From Anaerofustis stercorihominis DSM 17244 (GTDB lineage: Bacteria > Bacillota > Clostridia > Eubacteriales > Anaerofustaceae): DNA of 64,000 nt. Position 1 is the stretch's first letter. Every line of letters starts with the position of its first letter. This document shows, piece by piece, positions 1 through 8,074 of the stretch. Under the pieces are notes generated by a model that was given only the letters and a program-made list of their open reading frames with translations, was not told the origin of the DNA and searched no databases. A program made the position numbers and the translations under genes. The DNA lies in the NCBI RefSeq assembly GCF_000154825.1, contig NZ_DS560019.1, positions 868,001 to 932,000 on the forward strand, given 5' to 3'.

Positions 1-378
1 AAAATCAGAGACATTCTAACCGAGAATAAAACAAAAGAACTGGTTGAGAAAGAAAAAATGGAAGAAAAATCAGCCAGAAGCAAGGCTGTTAAGCTTGCTA
101 ATGAGGACGCGAGATTTGTTCTTCCGGGAGCCTGCGAAACGAAGATCATTACTACAATGAATGCAAGACAGCTGCTTCATTTTTTCGAAGAAAGAACTTG
201 TACCAGAGCACAGTGGGAAATAAGAGGGCTTGCCACGGAAATGTTGAAGCTTGTAAAGGAAGTATGTCCCGTTATATTCGATAGTGCTGGTCCGGGCTGT
301 GTAAGAGGTGCATGTCCCGAAGGTAAAATGAGCTGCGGAAAAGCAAAAGAAATAAAAGAAAAATTTTTGAATTTATAG
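1..378 (+). CDS. thyX: FAD-dependent thymidylate synthase ThyX, C-terminal part
   Basis: This frame is already open at base 1, so the gene starts upstream of the window and only about the last 125 residues are visible. ThyX makes dTMP from dUMP using methylene-tetrahydrofolate and FAD. The visible part carries typical C-terminal ThyX features: [12 protein letters not shown], then [13 protein letters not shown] and AQWEIRGLA, which in the family contribute to dUMP and flavin binding. The RHRxxSxNE signature lies outside the window. The tail has several Cys residues ([15 protein letters not shown]), as seen in some clostridial members. rlmB follows after 15 bases, so the two are probably co-transcribed. 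Confidence 0.9.
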   Translation, partial: KIRDILTENKTKELVEKEKMEEKSARSKAVKLANEDARFVLPGACETKIITTMNARQLLHFFEERTCTRAQWEIRGLATEMLKLVKEVCPVIFDSAGPGCVRGACPEGKMSCGKAKEIKEKFLNL

Positions 379-393
379 AGGTAAATTAATTTA

Positions 394-1122
394 ATGAGTA
401 ATTATGAAAAAGTAATAGGAAGAAATGCGGTCAGAGAAACTTTAAAGGCGGGAAGAAATGTAAATAAACTTTATATAAGCGAAAATCATGATTCCGGTTT
501 GGTAAGTATAATAAAAATGGCAAAGTCAAAGGGGATATCCATTCAAAAGACCAATAACCATAAGCTTGATAGTATGTCGGGTAGCACACACCATCAAGGC
601 GTTCTTGCTCTTTGTTCTCCCGTAGAAACAATTTCGCTCAGAGAGCTTATAGAAAAAATGAATGAAAAGGTCACTAAACCTTTAGTAGTTATCCTAGATA
701 ATATAACAGACCCCCATAATGCCGGAGCCATAATCAGAAGCGCATACTGTGCAGGTGCGGACGGTGTTATAATGCAGACAAGAAGAAGCGCTTCTATCGG
801 AGAGGGTATGTATAAATCTTCTGCCGGAGCCATTGAACATATTGATTTATGCGAAGTATCGAATATAGCTCAAACCATAGATACACTTAAAAAAGAAGGC
901 TTATTTGTAGTGGGACTTGATATGAACGGAGAAAACTACTACGATATGGATTATGATATGCCTTTAGCTTTGGTTGTCGGTGCTGAAGGTAAGGGACTTG
1001 GTAGACTTATTAAAGAAAAATGTGATTTTATAAGCTCTATTCCTTTAAAAAATGATTTCGATTCATTGAATGCTTCCGTTGCTGCGGGAATAGTTCTTTT
1101 TGAAGCTGTAAAAACAAGATAA
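394..1122 (+). CDS. rlmB: 23S rRNA 2'-O-ribose methyltransferase RlmB (SpoU/TrmH family)
   Basis: A 242-residue SPOUT methyltransferase. Family members methylate the 2'-OH of a 23S rRNA guanosine (G2251 in E. coli) with S-adenosylmethionine. The N-terminal substrate-binding domain (about 1-75) starts with IGRNAVRETL. The knotted catalytic domain shows the three SpoU motifs: ITDPHNAGAIIRSA near residue 107, VVGAEGKGL near 195 and SLNASVAAGI near 225. The length is normal. The start has a GAGGT site 12 bases upstream. The gene follows thyX closely and ends in a terminator. RlmB and the related tRNA methylases are hard to separate by sequence, but the N-terminal domain favours RlmB. Confidence 0.9.
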   Translation: MSNYEKVIGRNAVRETLKAGRNVNKLYISENHDSGLVSIIKMAKSKGISIQKTNNHKLDSMSGSTHHQGVLALCSPVETISLRELIEKMNEKVTKPLVVILDNITDPHNAGAIIRSAYCAGADGVIMQTRRSASIGEGMYKSSAGAIEHIDLCEVSNIAQTIDTLKKEGLFVVGLDMNGENYYDMDYDMPLALVVGAEGKGLGRLIKEKCDFISSIPLKNDFDSLNASVAAGIVLFEAVKTR

Positions 1123-1148
1123 AACTCTGCTTTTGCGGAGTTTTTTTA
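1122..1148 (+). terminator. Terminator after thyX-rlmB
   Basis: ACTCTGC and GCGGAGT pair around a TTTT loop and are followed by seven T residues. This is a canonical intrinsic terminator that overlaps the rlmB stop codon. Confidence 0.9.
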
Positions 1149-1258
1149 TTTAATAATTTTTTTTTAATAAAGATTTAAAGTATTTTTAATGATAAGTTAT
1201 GTAAAATATAAATTGGAAAAATTTATTATTTTATGAAATAAATAAAAAGTATATTTCG

Positions 1259-1287
1259 TTGACTTTAAGGTCATTATTTTATATAAT
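1259..1287 (+). promoter_or_regulatory. Sigma-A-type promoter of the pyr operon
   Basis: TTGACT (1259-1264) and TATAAT (1282-1287) are separated by exactly 17 bases. Transcription would start near 1294, just ahead of the PyrR-type leader and about 138 bases before pyrB. Confidence 0.85.
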
Positions 1288-1300
1288 ATTTAAAAATACT

Positions 1301-1408
1301 TTTAACTTAGCACGAGAGGCTAAAAAGGTTATACTTCGATAAATAAATAGCTTATACCGAAGCTATGCATTTTTTGTAGATACCTAGCCTAAGTGCAGGT
1401 ATTTTTTT
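1301..1408 (+). promoter_or_regulatory. PyrR-type attenuator leader of the pyr operon
   Basis: The leader contains GCACGAGAGGCTAAAAAGG (1310-1328), which closely resembles the PyrR binding loop (anti-antiterminator) of Bacillus pyr leaders; TTAG and CTAA form its upper stem. AGGCTA (1317-1322) is complementary to TAGCCT (1385-1390), which overlaps the 5' arm of the terminator. Binding-loop formation should therefore free the terminator, and pairing between the two segments should block it. From the known family mechanism, PyrR with UMP would stabilise the loop and stop transcription when pyrimidines are plentiful. No pyrR gene lies in the window. Confidence 0.8.
1379..1408 (+). terminator. 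Attenuator terminator ahead of pyrB
   Basis: ATACCT (1380-1385) pairs with AGGTAT (1397-1402), followed by a T-run. It lies 24 bases before the pyrB start and its 5' arm overlaps the antiterminator partner TAGCCT, as expected for a regulated terminator. Confidence 0.8.
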
Positions 1409-1431
1409 ATAAATATCGGAGGTATATACTT

Positions 1432-2358
1432 ATGTTAAAAGGTCGAGATTTGATCGAACCAACAAATTTTACAGTAGAAGAATTAGATGAAATATTTGCG
1501 CTTGCTAATGATATTCTAAATGACGAAAAAAAATATGTGGATGTATGTCATGGGAAATTATTGGCAAGCCTTTTTTATGAACCTTCAACAAGAACGAAAT
1601 TTTCTTTCGACGCTGCGATGTACAGGCTTGGCGGTAATGTCTTAGGATTTTCCGACCCGAATACATCGAGTACTTCGAAAGGAGAATCTCTTGCAGATAC
1701 TACAGTGGTCGTTTCAAATTATGTAGATATAATCGTTGCAAGACATCCCAGAGAAGGTACAGCAAAATTGATGAGTGAACATTCAAGAGTTCCCGTTATA
1801 AATGCGGGAGACGGCGGACATCAGCATCCAACTCAAACGCTTACGGATCTACTTACAATTCAGTATTACAAACACGATTTCAATAATCTAAAGATAGGTG
1901 TATGCGGAGACTTGATGTTCGGAAGGACTATTCATTCTCTCGTAAAAGCAATGTCAAGATATGAAAATATAGAGTTTGTCTTTATTTCACCGAAAGAACT
2001 TTCAATGCCGGAATATATAAAGGAAGAAATCGAAGGAAAAGCTAAATACTCCGAAACAAATTCACTTGATGAAGTCATTGGAGATTTGGACGTTCTTTAT
2101 ATGTCAAGGGTTCAAAGAGAGAGATTTGTAAATGAAGAAGAATATTTGAGATTGAAAGATTATTTTATTCTTACAAAGGAAAAGCTTGAAAAAGCCAAAG
2201 AGGATATGATAGTTATGCATCCTCTTCCTAGGGTAAATGAAATATCTACTGATGTAGACGATGACAAAAGAGCGGTTTACTTTATGCAGGGCAGGCTTGG
2301 AATGTATGTAAGGATGGCTTTGATTATGAAGTTATTGGGGGTAGAAGTAGATGATTAA
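1432..2358 (+). CDS. pyrB: Aspartate carbamoyltransferase catalytic chain
   Basis: Joins carbamoyl phosphate and L-aspartate to N-carbamoyl-L-aspartate, the committed step of pyrimidine synthesis. The 308-residue protein has the carbamoyl-phosphate loop [10 protein letters not shown] near residue 50, the active-site [12 protein letters not shown] near 130 and MHPLPRV near 260. I start at ATG 1432 because CGGAGGT lies 9 bases upstream; the frame runs 39 bases further back, but that part lies in the terminator. The last 8 bases overlap pyrI, so the two subunits are translationally coupled, consistent with a PyrB-PyrI holoenzyme. Confidence 0.97.
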   Translation: MLKGRDLIEPTNFTVEELDEIFALANDILNDEKKYVDVCHGKLLASLFYEPSTRTKFSFDAAMYRLGGNVLGFSDPNTSSTSKGESLADTTVVVSNYVDIIVARHPREGTAKLMSEHSRVPVINAGDGGHQHPTQTLTDLLTIQYYKHDFNNLKIGVCGDLMFGRTIHSLVKAMSRYENIEFVFISPKELSMPEYIKEEIEGKAKYSETNSLDEVIGDLDVLYMSRVQRERFVNEEEYLRLKDYFILTKEKLEKAKEDMIVMHPLPRVNEISTDVDDDKRAVYFMQGRLGMYVRMALIMKLLGVEVDD

Positions 2359-2785
2359 TGTTTCTAAATTAAAACAAGGTATAGTTATAGACCATATTAA
2401 GGTAAATCATGGATATGAAGTCTTTAAACAACTTAAACTTGATGAAGTAGACGATGTAATAGTTCTTATGAGAAATATACCCAGTCATAAAATGGGTAAA
2501 AAAGATATTATTAAAATCGAAACGGACTTAAAGCTTGATTTAACTATACTTGGGCTTATAGACCCTAATATAACGGTAAGTTATATCGAAAACGGAGAAA
2601 GAGTAAAGAAGATACAGCCAAGACTTCCCGAAGTAGTTGAGGGGATTTTAAAATGTAAAAATCCGAGATGTATAACTCAGTACGAAAAAGTTGAAAATAT
2701 CAAGTTTTACTTGGCTAATCCGGAAAAGAAAGAATATAGATGTTCTTACTGCGACTCAAAGACTACTTTGGTAGAAAATAAATAA
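2351..2785 (+). CDS. pyrI: Aspartate carbamoyltransferase regulatory chain
   Basis: Regulatory subunit that binds the catalytic trimers and, in characterised enzymes, nucleotide effectors such as CTP and ATP. At 144 residues it is close to the usual length (about 150). The C-terminal zinc domain is visible as four cysteines in two pairs: CKNPRC near residue 103 and CSYC near 131. The N-terminal part (about 1-95) is the nucleotide-binding region. The ATG overlaps the end of pyrB. Its presence suggests allosteric control of enzyme activity on top of transcript attenuation in the leader. Confidence 0.95.
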   Translation: MINVSKLKQGIVIDHIKVNHGYEVFKQLKLDEVDDVIVLMRNIPSHKMGKKDIIKIETDLKLDLTILGLIDPNITVSYIENGERVKKIQPRLPEVVEGILKCKNPRCITQYEKVENIKFYLANPEKKEYRCSYCDSKTTLVENK

Positions 2786-2793
2786 GGTGGAAT

Positions 2794-3948
2794 ATGAAAA
2801 AACTGTTTAAAAACGGAGTAATAGTCGATAAGACCAAAACATCAAAAGAAGATGTATTGGTTGTCAACGGAAAAATAGAGCAAATAGGGAAAGATTTAAA
2901 ATATGATGATGCAGAAATCATTGATTTAAAAGGACAAGCTTTGATGCCTGCATTCATAGATATGCACTCACATTTCAGAGATCCGGGGTATACTTATAAA
3001 GAAGATATAGAAACCGGAATGAAAGCAAGTGTAAAAGGCGGCTACAGCGTTGTATGTACCATGGCAAACACTAATCCTATTTGCGATAATAAAGAGGTAT
3101 TATCTTATGTAAAGGAAAAGTCCGATAAAGTAGGTTTAAATAAAGTAATTCAAATCAGTGCCATAGGTAAGAACCTTGAAGATAAAGAATTTGTAAATAT
3201 AGAGGAAAACAAAAAATATACCAATTTATTTTCCAATGACGGAAGGACTATATTCAGTTATGATTTTATGGAAGAAGCTTTGAAGAAATCCAAAGAATAT
3301 GATTTTCATTTATTGACACACTGTCAGCCAGAAGAAGAAATAATAGAAAGAGATATGAAGCTTCTTGAAAAGGTCGGAGGAAATCTTCATGTTTGCCATA
3401 TAAGTACCAAGAAATCTTTGGAGCTTATAAAAGAAGCAAAAGCCAAAGGACTTGGAGTGACTTGTGAAGTAGGTCCTCATCATCTTTTTGCCGATAGTCT
3501 CGATTACAGAGTAAATCCTTCATTTGCGACATATGAGGATAGAATGGCAGTAATACAAGGTATCAAAGATAATAAAATAGATGTACTTGCAACCGACCAT
3601 GCTCCTCATTCAATTGAAGATAAAGAAAAAGGTGCTCCGGGAATAGACAATATCGAAGTTGCCTTTTCAATGTATTATAAGATATTTAAAGAACATTGTA
3701 TCAGTATCAACAAATTAAGTGAAATGATAAGTTTTACGCCGGCTAAGAAAATCGGACTCAATAAAGGCTTGATCAAAGAGGGATACGATGCCGACTTTGC
3801 CGTGGTAGATTTAGATTATAAAGGTAAGATAAAAAAAGAAGAGTTTATATCAAAATCCAATAACACACCTTTTGACGGATATGATATAAACGGAAAAGTG
3901 TTGATGACTTTTGTGGAGGGAGAAAAGAAGTATGAAATTAATAGATAA
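2794..3948 (+). CDS. pyrC: Dihydroorotase
   Basis: Zinc amidohydrolase that cyclises carbamoyl-aspartate to dihydroorotate. The 384 residues show the HxH metal motif DMHSHFRDPG near residue 57, the substrate-linked ANTNP, a histidine in LLTHCQPEEE, another in VCHIS, and ATDHAPHS near residue 265. The class I architecture resembles Bacillus PyrC but is somewhat shorter than the usual 425 or so. It starts 8 bases after pyrI with AAGGTGG upstream, and its end overlaps pyrF by 17 bases, so it is a middle gene of the operon. Confidence 0.95.
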   Translation: MKKLFKNGVIVDKTKTSKEDVLVVNGKIEQIGKDLKYDDAEIIDLKGQALMPAFIDMHSHFRDPGYTYKEDIETGMKASVKGGYSVVCTMANTNPICDNKEVLSYVKEKSDKVGLNKVIQISAIGKNLEDKEFVNIEENKKYTNLFSNDGRTIFSYDFMEEALKKSKEYDFHLLTHCQPEEEIIERDMKLLEKVGGNLHVCHISTKKSLELIKEAKAKGLGVTCEVGPHHLFADSLDYRVNPSFATYEDRMAVIQGIKDNKIDVLATDHAPHSIEDKEKGAPGIDNIEVAFSMYYKIFKEHCISINKLSEMISFTPAKKIGLNKGLIKEGYDADFAVVDLDYKGKIKKEEFISKSNNTPFDGYDINGKVLMTFVEGEKKYEINR

Positions 3949-4792
3949 GCTTTACGAGAGAAGTAAAAAAAATATGGCGGTTTGTCTCGGTCTTGATACA
4001 AAGGAAGCATTCCTTCCCGAATATATAAGCGATATGGATATTTCTTTGGGAGAAAAATATTTTTTGTTCAACAAAGCTATAATCGATGCCACAAAAGATA
4101 TCGTGGCTTGTTATAAAGTACAAATCGCATGTTACGAAGCTTTGGGGATGGACGGACTAAATGCATATCAAAAGACTTTGAAATATATAAGGGAAAATGA
4201 CGGTATCGTAATTGCCGATATAAAAAGAGGAGATATTTCTTCCACTGCCGCAATGTATGCCGATGGACACTTTAAAGGAGATTTTGAAGCAGACTTTATT
4301 ACCATAAACACATATATGGGCTCTGATGCAATCAGTCCGTATTTCGATTATTTGAAAAATGGAGATAAAGGGCTATTTGTATTAGTTAAAACATCAAATC
4401 CCAACGGACATCAAATTCAGGATTTGGAAACCAAAGAAGATAAGAAAGTATATGAAATAATGGCGGAGTACGTTGATAAATGGGGCGAAGATTTCGTCGG
4501 AGAATGCGGATACAGTGCCGTAGGTTCCGTTGTCGGACTTACTTATCCCAAAGAATTCTTGGATGTAAAAAAATATATGCCAAAAGCATTTTTCTTGATT
4601 CCGGGATACGGAGCGCAGGGCGGAACGGGCAAAGATATAGCGGAAATCTTTAAAGATGATATCTGCGGTGTAGTGAATTCATCGAGAGGTATTATTTCTG
4701 CTCATAAGGGAAAAGTAGAGGATGAGACCTTTACAACTCTTACCGTAAAGGCAGTAAAAGATATGCAAGAGGATATTGGAAAATGGCTATAG
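3932..4792 (+). CDS. pyrF: Orotidine 5'-phosphate decarboxylase (type 2 PyrF)
   Basis: Removes CO2 from OMP to give UMP, the last step of the pathway. The catalytic motif ADIKRGDISSTA lies near residue 95 and phosphate-loop residues in PGYGAQGG near 228. At 286 residues it belongs to the longer second PyrF subfamily. ATG 3932 is chosen because GGAGGGAGAAAAGAAG precedes it and the next residues match the family N-terminus; an earlier in-frame start at 3911 would run through that ribosome site. The gene lies mid-operon, out of pathway order, and overlaps pyrK by 10 bases. Confidence 0.95.
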   Translation: MKLIDKLYERSKKNMAVCLGLDTKEAFLPEYISDMDISLGEKYFLFNKAIIDATKDIVACYKVQIACYEALGMDGLNAYQKTLKYIRENDGIVIADIKRGDISSTAAMYADGHFKGDFEADFITINTYMGSDAISPYFDYLKNGDKGLFVLVKTSNPNGHQIQDLETKEDKKVYEIMAEYVDKWGEDFVGECGYSAVGSVVGLTYPKEFLDVKKYMPKAFFLIPGYGAQGGTGKDIAEIFKDDICGVVNSSRGIISAHKGKVEDETFTTLTVKAVKDMQEDIGKWL

Positions 4793-5481
4793 TATTATTT
4801 AATAAGAAAATTAAAGATGACATTTATATGTTGAAGCTTAAAGGAAAATTTGAAGGAAAAGAAGGACAGTTTTATATGTTAAAACCCAAGAATACTTTTC
4901 TTTCAAAACCAATAAGTATTCATGATATTGATAAGGAAGGTATATCATTCCTATATCAGGTAAAAGGAGAAGGGACTAAATATTTTTCTACTTTAAAAGA
5001 AGGTATGGAAGTTGACTTGTTCGGTCCGAGAGGCAACGGTTTCGATATAGAAAATATTGATAAGGACGTTACTGTTATCGGCGGAGGAATAGGAACTGCA
5101 CCTTTATATTATTTGATTAAACAAATAAAGAATAAATATCCAAATAAATACATTAGAGTTTATTTGGGATTTACAAAGGAAGATTATTTGGTTGATGAGT
5201 TTAAGAAGATAGCAGATGAAGTAATCGTAGATGTTGGCGGGATAATTACACATCAAGTGGACTTTACAAAAGACGATAAATATTTTTCATGCGGTCCGGA
5301 TATCATGATGAAAAGTGCTTATGATTTGGCCAGTAAAGAAGGACATGATGTTATCGTGTCTCTCGAAAACAGAATGGCTTGTGCTGTCGGCGCTTGCCTC
5401 GGGTGTAATGTAAGAACTTCGGGCGGAAACAGAAAAGTTTGTAAAGACGGTCCTGTCTTTGCGGGAAGCGAGGTATACTAA
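4783..5481 (+). CDS. pyrK: Dihydroorotate dehydrogenase B, electron-transfer subunit PyrK
   Basis: Carries FAD and a 2Fe-2S cluster and passes electrons from dihydroorotate oxidation in PyrD to NAD+. The 232 residues show the FAD-binding stretch SKPISIHDI near residue 45, the nucleotide-binding GGGIGTAPLYYL near 105, and a C-terminal cluster motif with cysteines in CAVGACLGC and VC around 205-225. It overlaps the end of pyrF by 10 bases and pyrD starts one base after its stop, so the two subunits are coupled. The length is slightly short of the usual 255 or so. Confidence 0.95.
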   Translation: MAIVLFNKKIKDDIYMLKLKGKFEGKEGQFYMLKPKNTFLSKPISIHDIDKEGISFLYQVKGEGTKYFSTLKEGMEVDLFGPRGNGFDIENIDKDVTVIGGGIGTAPLYYLIKQIKNKYPNKYIRVYLGFTKEDYLVDEFKKIADEVIVDVGGIITHQVDFTKDDKYFSCGPDIMMKSAYDLASKEGHDVIVSLENRMACAVGACLGCNVRTSGGNRKVCKDGPVFAGSEVY

Positions 5482-5482
5482 A

Positions 5483-6385
5483 ATGGATAGACTGAAAGTA
5501 AACTTTTTAGGTAAAGAATTTTCTAATCCATTGGTAGCGGCAAGCGGAACTTTTGGTTTCGGGAGAGAATATTCAGAGTTCTTTGATGTAAGTGAAATAG
5601 GAGGAGTGTGTTCTAAAGGACTTACTTTGAAACCTCAGCCGGGAAATTCCGGAAACAGGATTTGGGAATCTCCAAGCGGGGTGATAAACAGTATAGGACT
5701 GGAAAATCCCGGAGTAAGAAGCTTTTTAATAAAGGATTTACCTTATATGAATAAGCTTGGAACAAGGGTGATTGTAAATTACGGAGCCCACAGCACAGAG
5801 GACTTCTTGGAAGGTATCGAACTTTTAAATAAAGAAGAACTTGATTTTATTGAACTGAATATATCATGTCCAAATGTTAAAGAAGGCGGTATGGCTTTTT
5901 GTATGGATAATAAGAGTGCTTATGATATAACAAAAGCGGTAAAAGAAAAATCCGTACATCCAATCATAGTGAAGCTTTCTCCAAACGCTCCGAGTATTGT
6001 TGAAGTTGCTAAAGCCGTTGAATCTGCAGGGGCTGACGCTGTAAGTCTTACAAATACTTTTTTGGCTATGGCAATAGATATAAATAAGAAAAAACCTGTC
6101 TTTGATAATGTATATGCCGGTCTTTCCGGATCTGCAATAAAACCCATTGCACTCAGAATGGTTCATCAAGTGGCTAAAGAAATAGAAATACCTATTTTGT
6201 CTTACGGCGGTGTAAGCAATTATATGGACGCACTAGAATTCATAATGGCGGGTTCGACTCTTGTCGGAGTGGGAAGTGCAATATTTGCAGATCCTACAGT
6301 AATGATAGATATAAAAAAAGACTTGGAAGAATATTTAATAAGAAATAATATAGATAATATAAGTGAATTGATTGGGATAGTATAA
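5483..6385 (+). CDS. pyrD: Dihydroorotate dehydrogenase B, catalytic subunit (type 1B)
   Basis: FMN enzyme oxidising dihydroorotate to orotate. Motifs are ASGTFGFG near residue 23, NISCPNVKEGG near 127 with the class 1 active-site cysteine, KLSPNAP near 163, and SYGGVSN plus GSTLVGVGSA in the FMN phosphate site near 240-265. The length of 300 fits type 1B, and adjacent pyrK confirms the NAD-linked form. ATG 5483 comes directly after the pyrK stop; the frame extends 24 bases further back inside pyrK, but the family N-terminus (MDRLKVNFLG) starts at this ATG. Confidence 0.95.
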   Translation: MDRLKVNFLGKEFSNPLVAASGTFGFGREYSEFFDVSEIGGVCSKGLTLKPQPGNSGNRIWESPSGVINSIGLENPGVRSFLIKDLPYMNKLGTRVIVNYGAHSTEDFLEGIELLNKEELDFIELNISCPNVKEGGMAFCMDNKSAYDITKAVKEKSVHPIIVKLSPNAPSIVEVAKAVESAGADAVSLTNTFLAMAIDINKKKPVFDNVYAGLSGSAIKPIALRMVHQVAKEIEIPILSYGGVSNYMDALEFIMAGSTLVGVGSAIFADPTVMIDIKKDLEEYLIRNNIDNISELIGIV

Positions 6386-6405
6386 GAAAGGTAAGGTATA
6401 TATAA

Positions 6406-6993
6406 ATGAGTGAACAAAGAGTAAAAGAGATTTTAAAAGAAACGGAAGCATTTCTAGAAGGTCATTTCCTTCTTTCATCGGGAAGACATTCAAATCAGTA
6501 TGTACAATGTGCTAAATTATTAAGATTTCCTGATAAGGCAGCGGAAGTTTTAAAAGAAGTAACTGAACAAGTAAAAGATCTCGGTATAACAAAGATATGC
6601 GGGCCGGCTATGGGAGGCGTTATCGTCTCTTATGAGCTTGGCAGACAGCTTGGTATAGAAAGTATATTTACCGAAAGAAAAGACGGTAAAATGGAACTTA
6701 GAAGAGGTTTTAGTGTAGGTAAAGGTGATAAGGTACTCATAAGCGAAGATGTTATCACTACCGGGAAAAGCACTTTGGAAACCGTTAAAGTACTTGAAGA
6801 TATGGGCGCGGAAGTTGTTGGTGTTTGTTCTATAGTAAACAGAACAAGTGATGATTTGAATTTCCCACTTCCTATATACTCTGCTATAAGACTAAACATA
6901 GTTTCTTATGACGGTGAAGATTGTCCTTTATGTAAAGAAGGAAAAATCGAACTTGTAAAACCGGGCAGCAGAGATTTTAAAAAATCTAAATAA
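6406..6993 (+). CDS. pyrE: Orotate phosphoribosyltransferase
   Basis: Transfers ribose phosphate from PRPP to orotate, making OMP for PyrF. The 195-residue protein has the type I phosphoribosyltransferase fold with the PRPP motif VLISEDVITTGKST near residue 110 and an N-terminal hood with SSGRHSNQYVQC near 25. Two C-terminal cysteines (CPLC) occur, as in some clostridial homologues. It follows pyrD after 20 bases and precedes carA by 12. It completes a self-sufficient UMP pathway in one transcript. Confidence 0.95.
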   Translation: MSEQRVKEILKETEAFLEGHFLLSSGRHSNQYVQCAKLLRFPDKAAEVLKEVTEQVKDLGITKICGPAMGGVIVSYELGRQLGIESIFTERKDGKMELRRGFSVGKGDKVLISEDVITTGKSTLETVKVLEDMGAEVVGVCSIVNRTSDDLNFPLPIYSAIRLNIVSYDGEDCPLCKEGKIELVKPGSRDFKKSK

Positions 6994-7005
6994 AGAGGTT
7001 ATATA

Positions 7006-8064
7006 ATGAAAGGATATTTACAGTTAGAAAATGGAATGACCTTTGAAGGTGAGCTTTTTGGTAAGATCCAAGAGAAAGTAATCGGAGAAGTTGTATTTAA
7101 TACTTCGATGACCGGATACCAAGAGATTTTAACAGACCCGTCTTATTACGGTCAAATTGTTACGATGACTTACCCGCTTATAGGTAACTATGGAGTTAAT
7201 TTTGATTATGAACAATCGGATAGCTGCAAGGCAAGAGGTTTTATAGTTAAAGAAGTATGTTACAAACCTAATAACTTCAACAATGAAATGACACTTCCGG
7301 ACTATTTGGAAAGCGAAGACATAACAGCATTAAGCGGGATAGATACGAGAATGCTTACAAAAGTTCTCAGAAACGAGGGTGTTATGAGAGGAATGATAAC
7401 CACTCATATGATGCCTAAGACCAAGCTTATCGAAATACTGGATGAACACGATAATTCAAAAAGTGTTTTCACGGTTTCTACTTCAAATACATATGAAATC
7501 AAAGGAAAAAAAGACGCAAAACATATCGTTATATATGATTATGGTATAAAAACCAATATTATAAATATGTTTAAGGAAAAAGGACTTAATTTAACTATCG
7601 TTCCTTTTGACACTAAAGCCGAAGACGTTTTGAAAATAAACCCTGATGCGGTATTTTTATCTAACGGCCCCGGAGACCCTATGGATCTTCCTATGTGTGT
7701 TGAAGAAATCAAAAAACTAATAGGTAAACTTCCTATTCTCGGTATTTGCCTGGGACATCAGCTTGCTTCTTTGGCTTTAGGCGGAACAACAAAGAAACTT
7801 AAATTCGGTCACAGAGGCGGAAATCACTCTGTTAAAAATTTAGCTAATGAAAGAGTATTCATTACAAGTCAAAATCATGGATATGTGGTTGATAAACTTC
7901 CCAAAGATGTTGAAGTGACATATACACATGTAAATGACGGAAGTATCGAAGGAATGAGAGTAAGAGATAAAAAAATATATACTGTTCAGTTCCATCCCGA
8001 AGCTTGTCCGGGACCAACTGACAACGGGAATGTATTAGACGAAATTTTAAAGGTAATAGAGTAG
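7006..8064 (+). CDS. carA: Carbamoyl-phosphate synthase small (glutaminase) subunit
   Basis: Class I glutamine amidotransferase that releases ammonia from glutamine for CarB. The 352 residues consist of an N-terminal small-subunit domain (about 1-150, with [16 protein letters not shown]) and a C-terminal amidotransferase. The catalytic cysteine lies in [16 protein letters not shown] near 245 and the partner histidine and glutamate in VQFHPEA near 330. GGPGDP near 225 forms the oxyanion strand. Placement inside the pyr operon suggests a pyrimidine role (pyrAA in Bacillus terms). No second carAB pair is visible here. Confidence 0.95.
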   Translation: MKGYLQLENGMTFEGELFGKIQEKVIGEVVFNTSMTGYQEILTDPSYYGQIVTMTYPLIGNYGVNFDYEQSDSCKARGFIVKEVCYKPNNFNNEMTLPDYLESEDITALSGIDTRMLTKVLRNEGVMRGMITTHMMPKTKLIEILDEHDNSKSVFTVSTSNTYEIKGKKDAKHIVIYDYGIKTNIINMFKEKGLNLTIVPFDTKAEDVLKINPDAVFLSNGPGDPMDLPMCVEEIKKLIGKLPILGICLGHQLASLALGGTTKKLKFGHRGGNHSVKNLANERVFITSQNHGYVVDKLPKDVEVTYTHVNDGSIEGMRVRDKKIYTVQFHPEACPGPTDNGNVLDEILKVIE

Positions 8065-8074
8065 GAGGATTATC

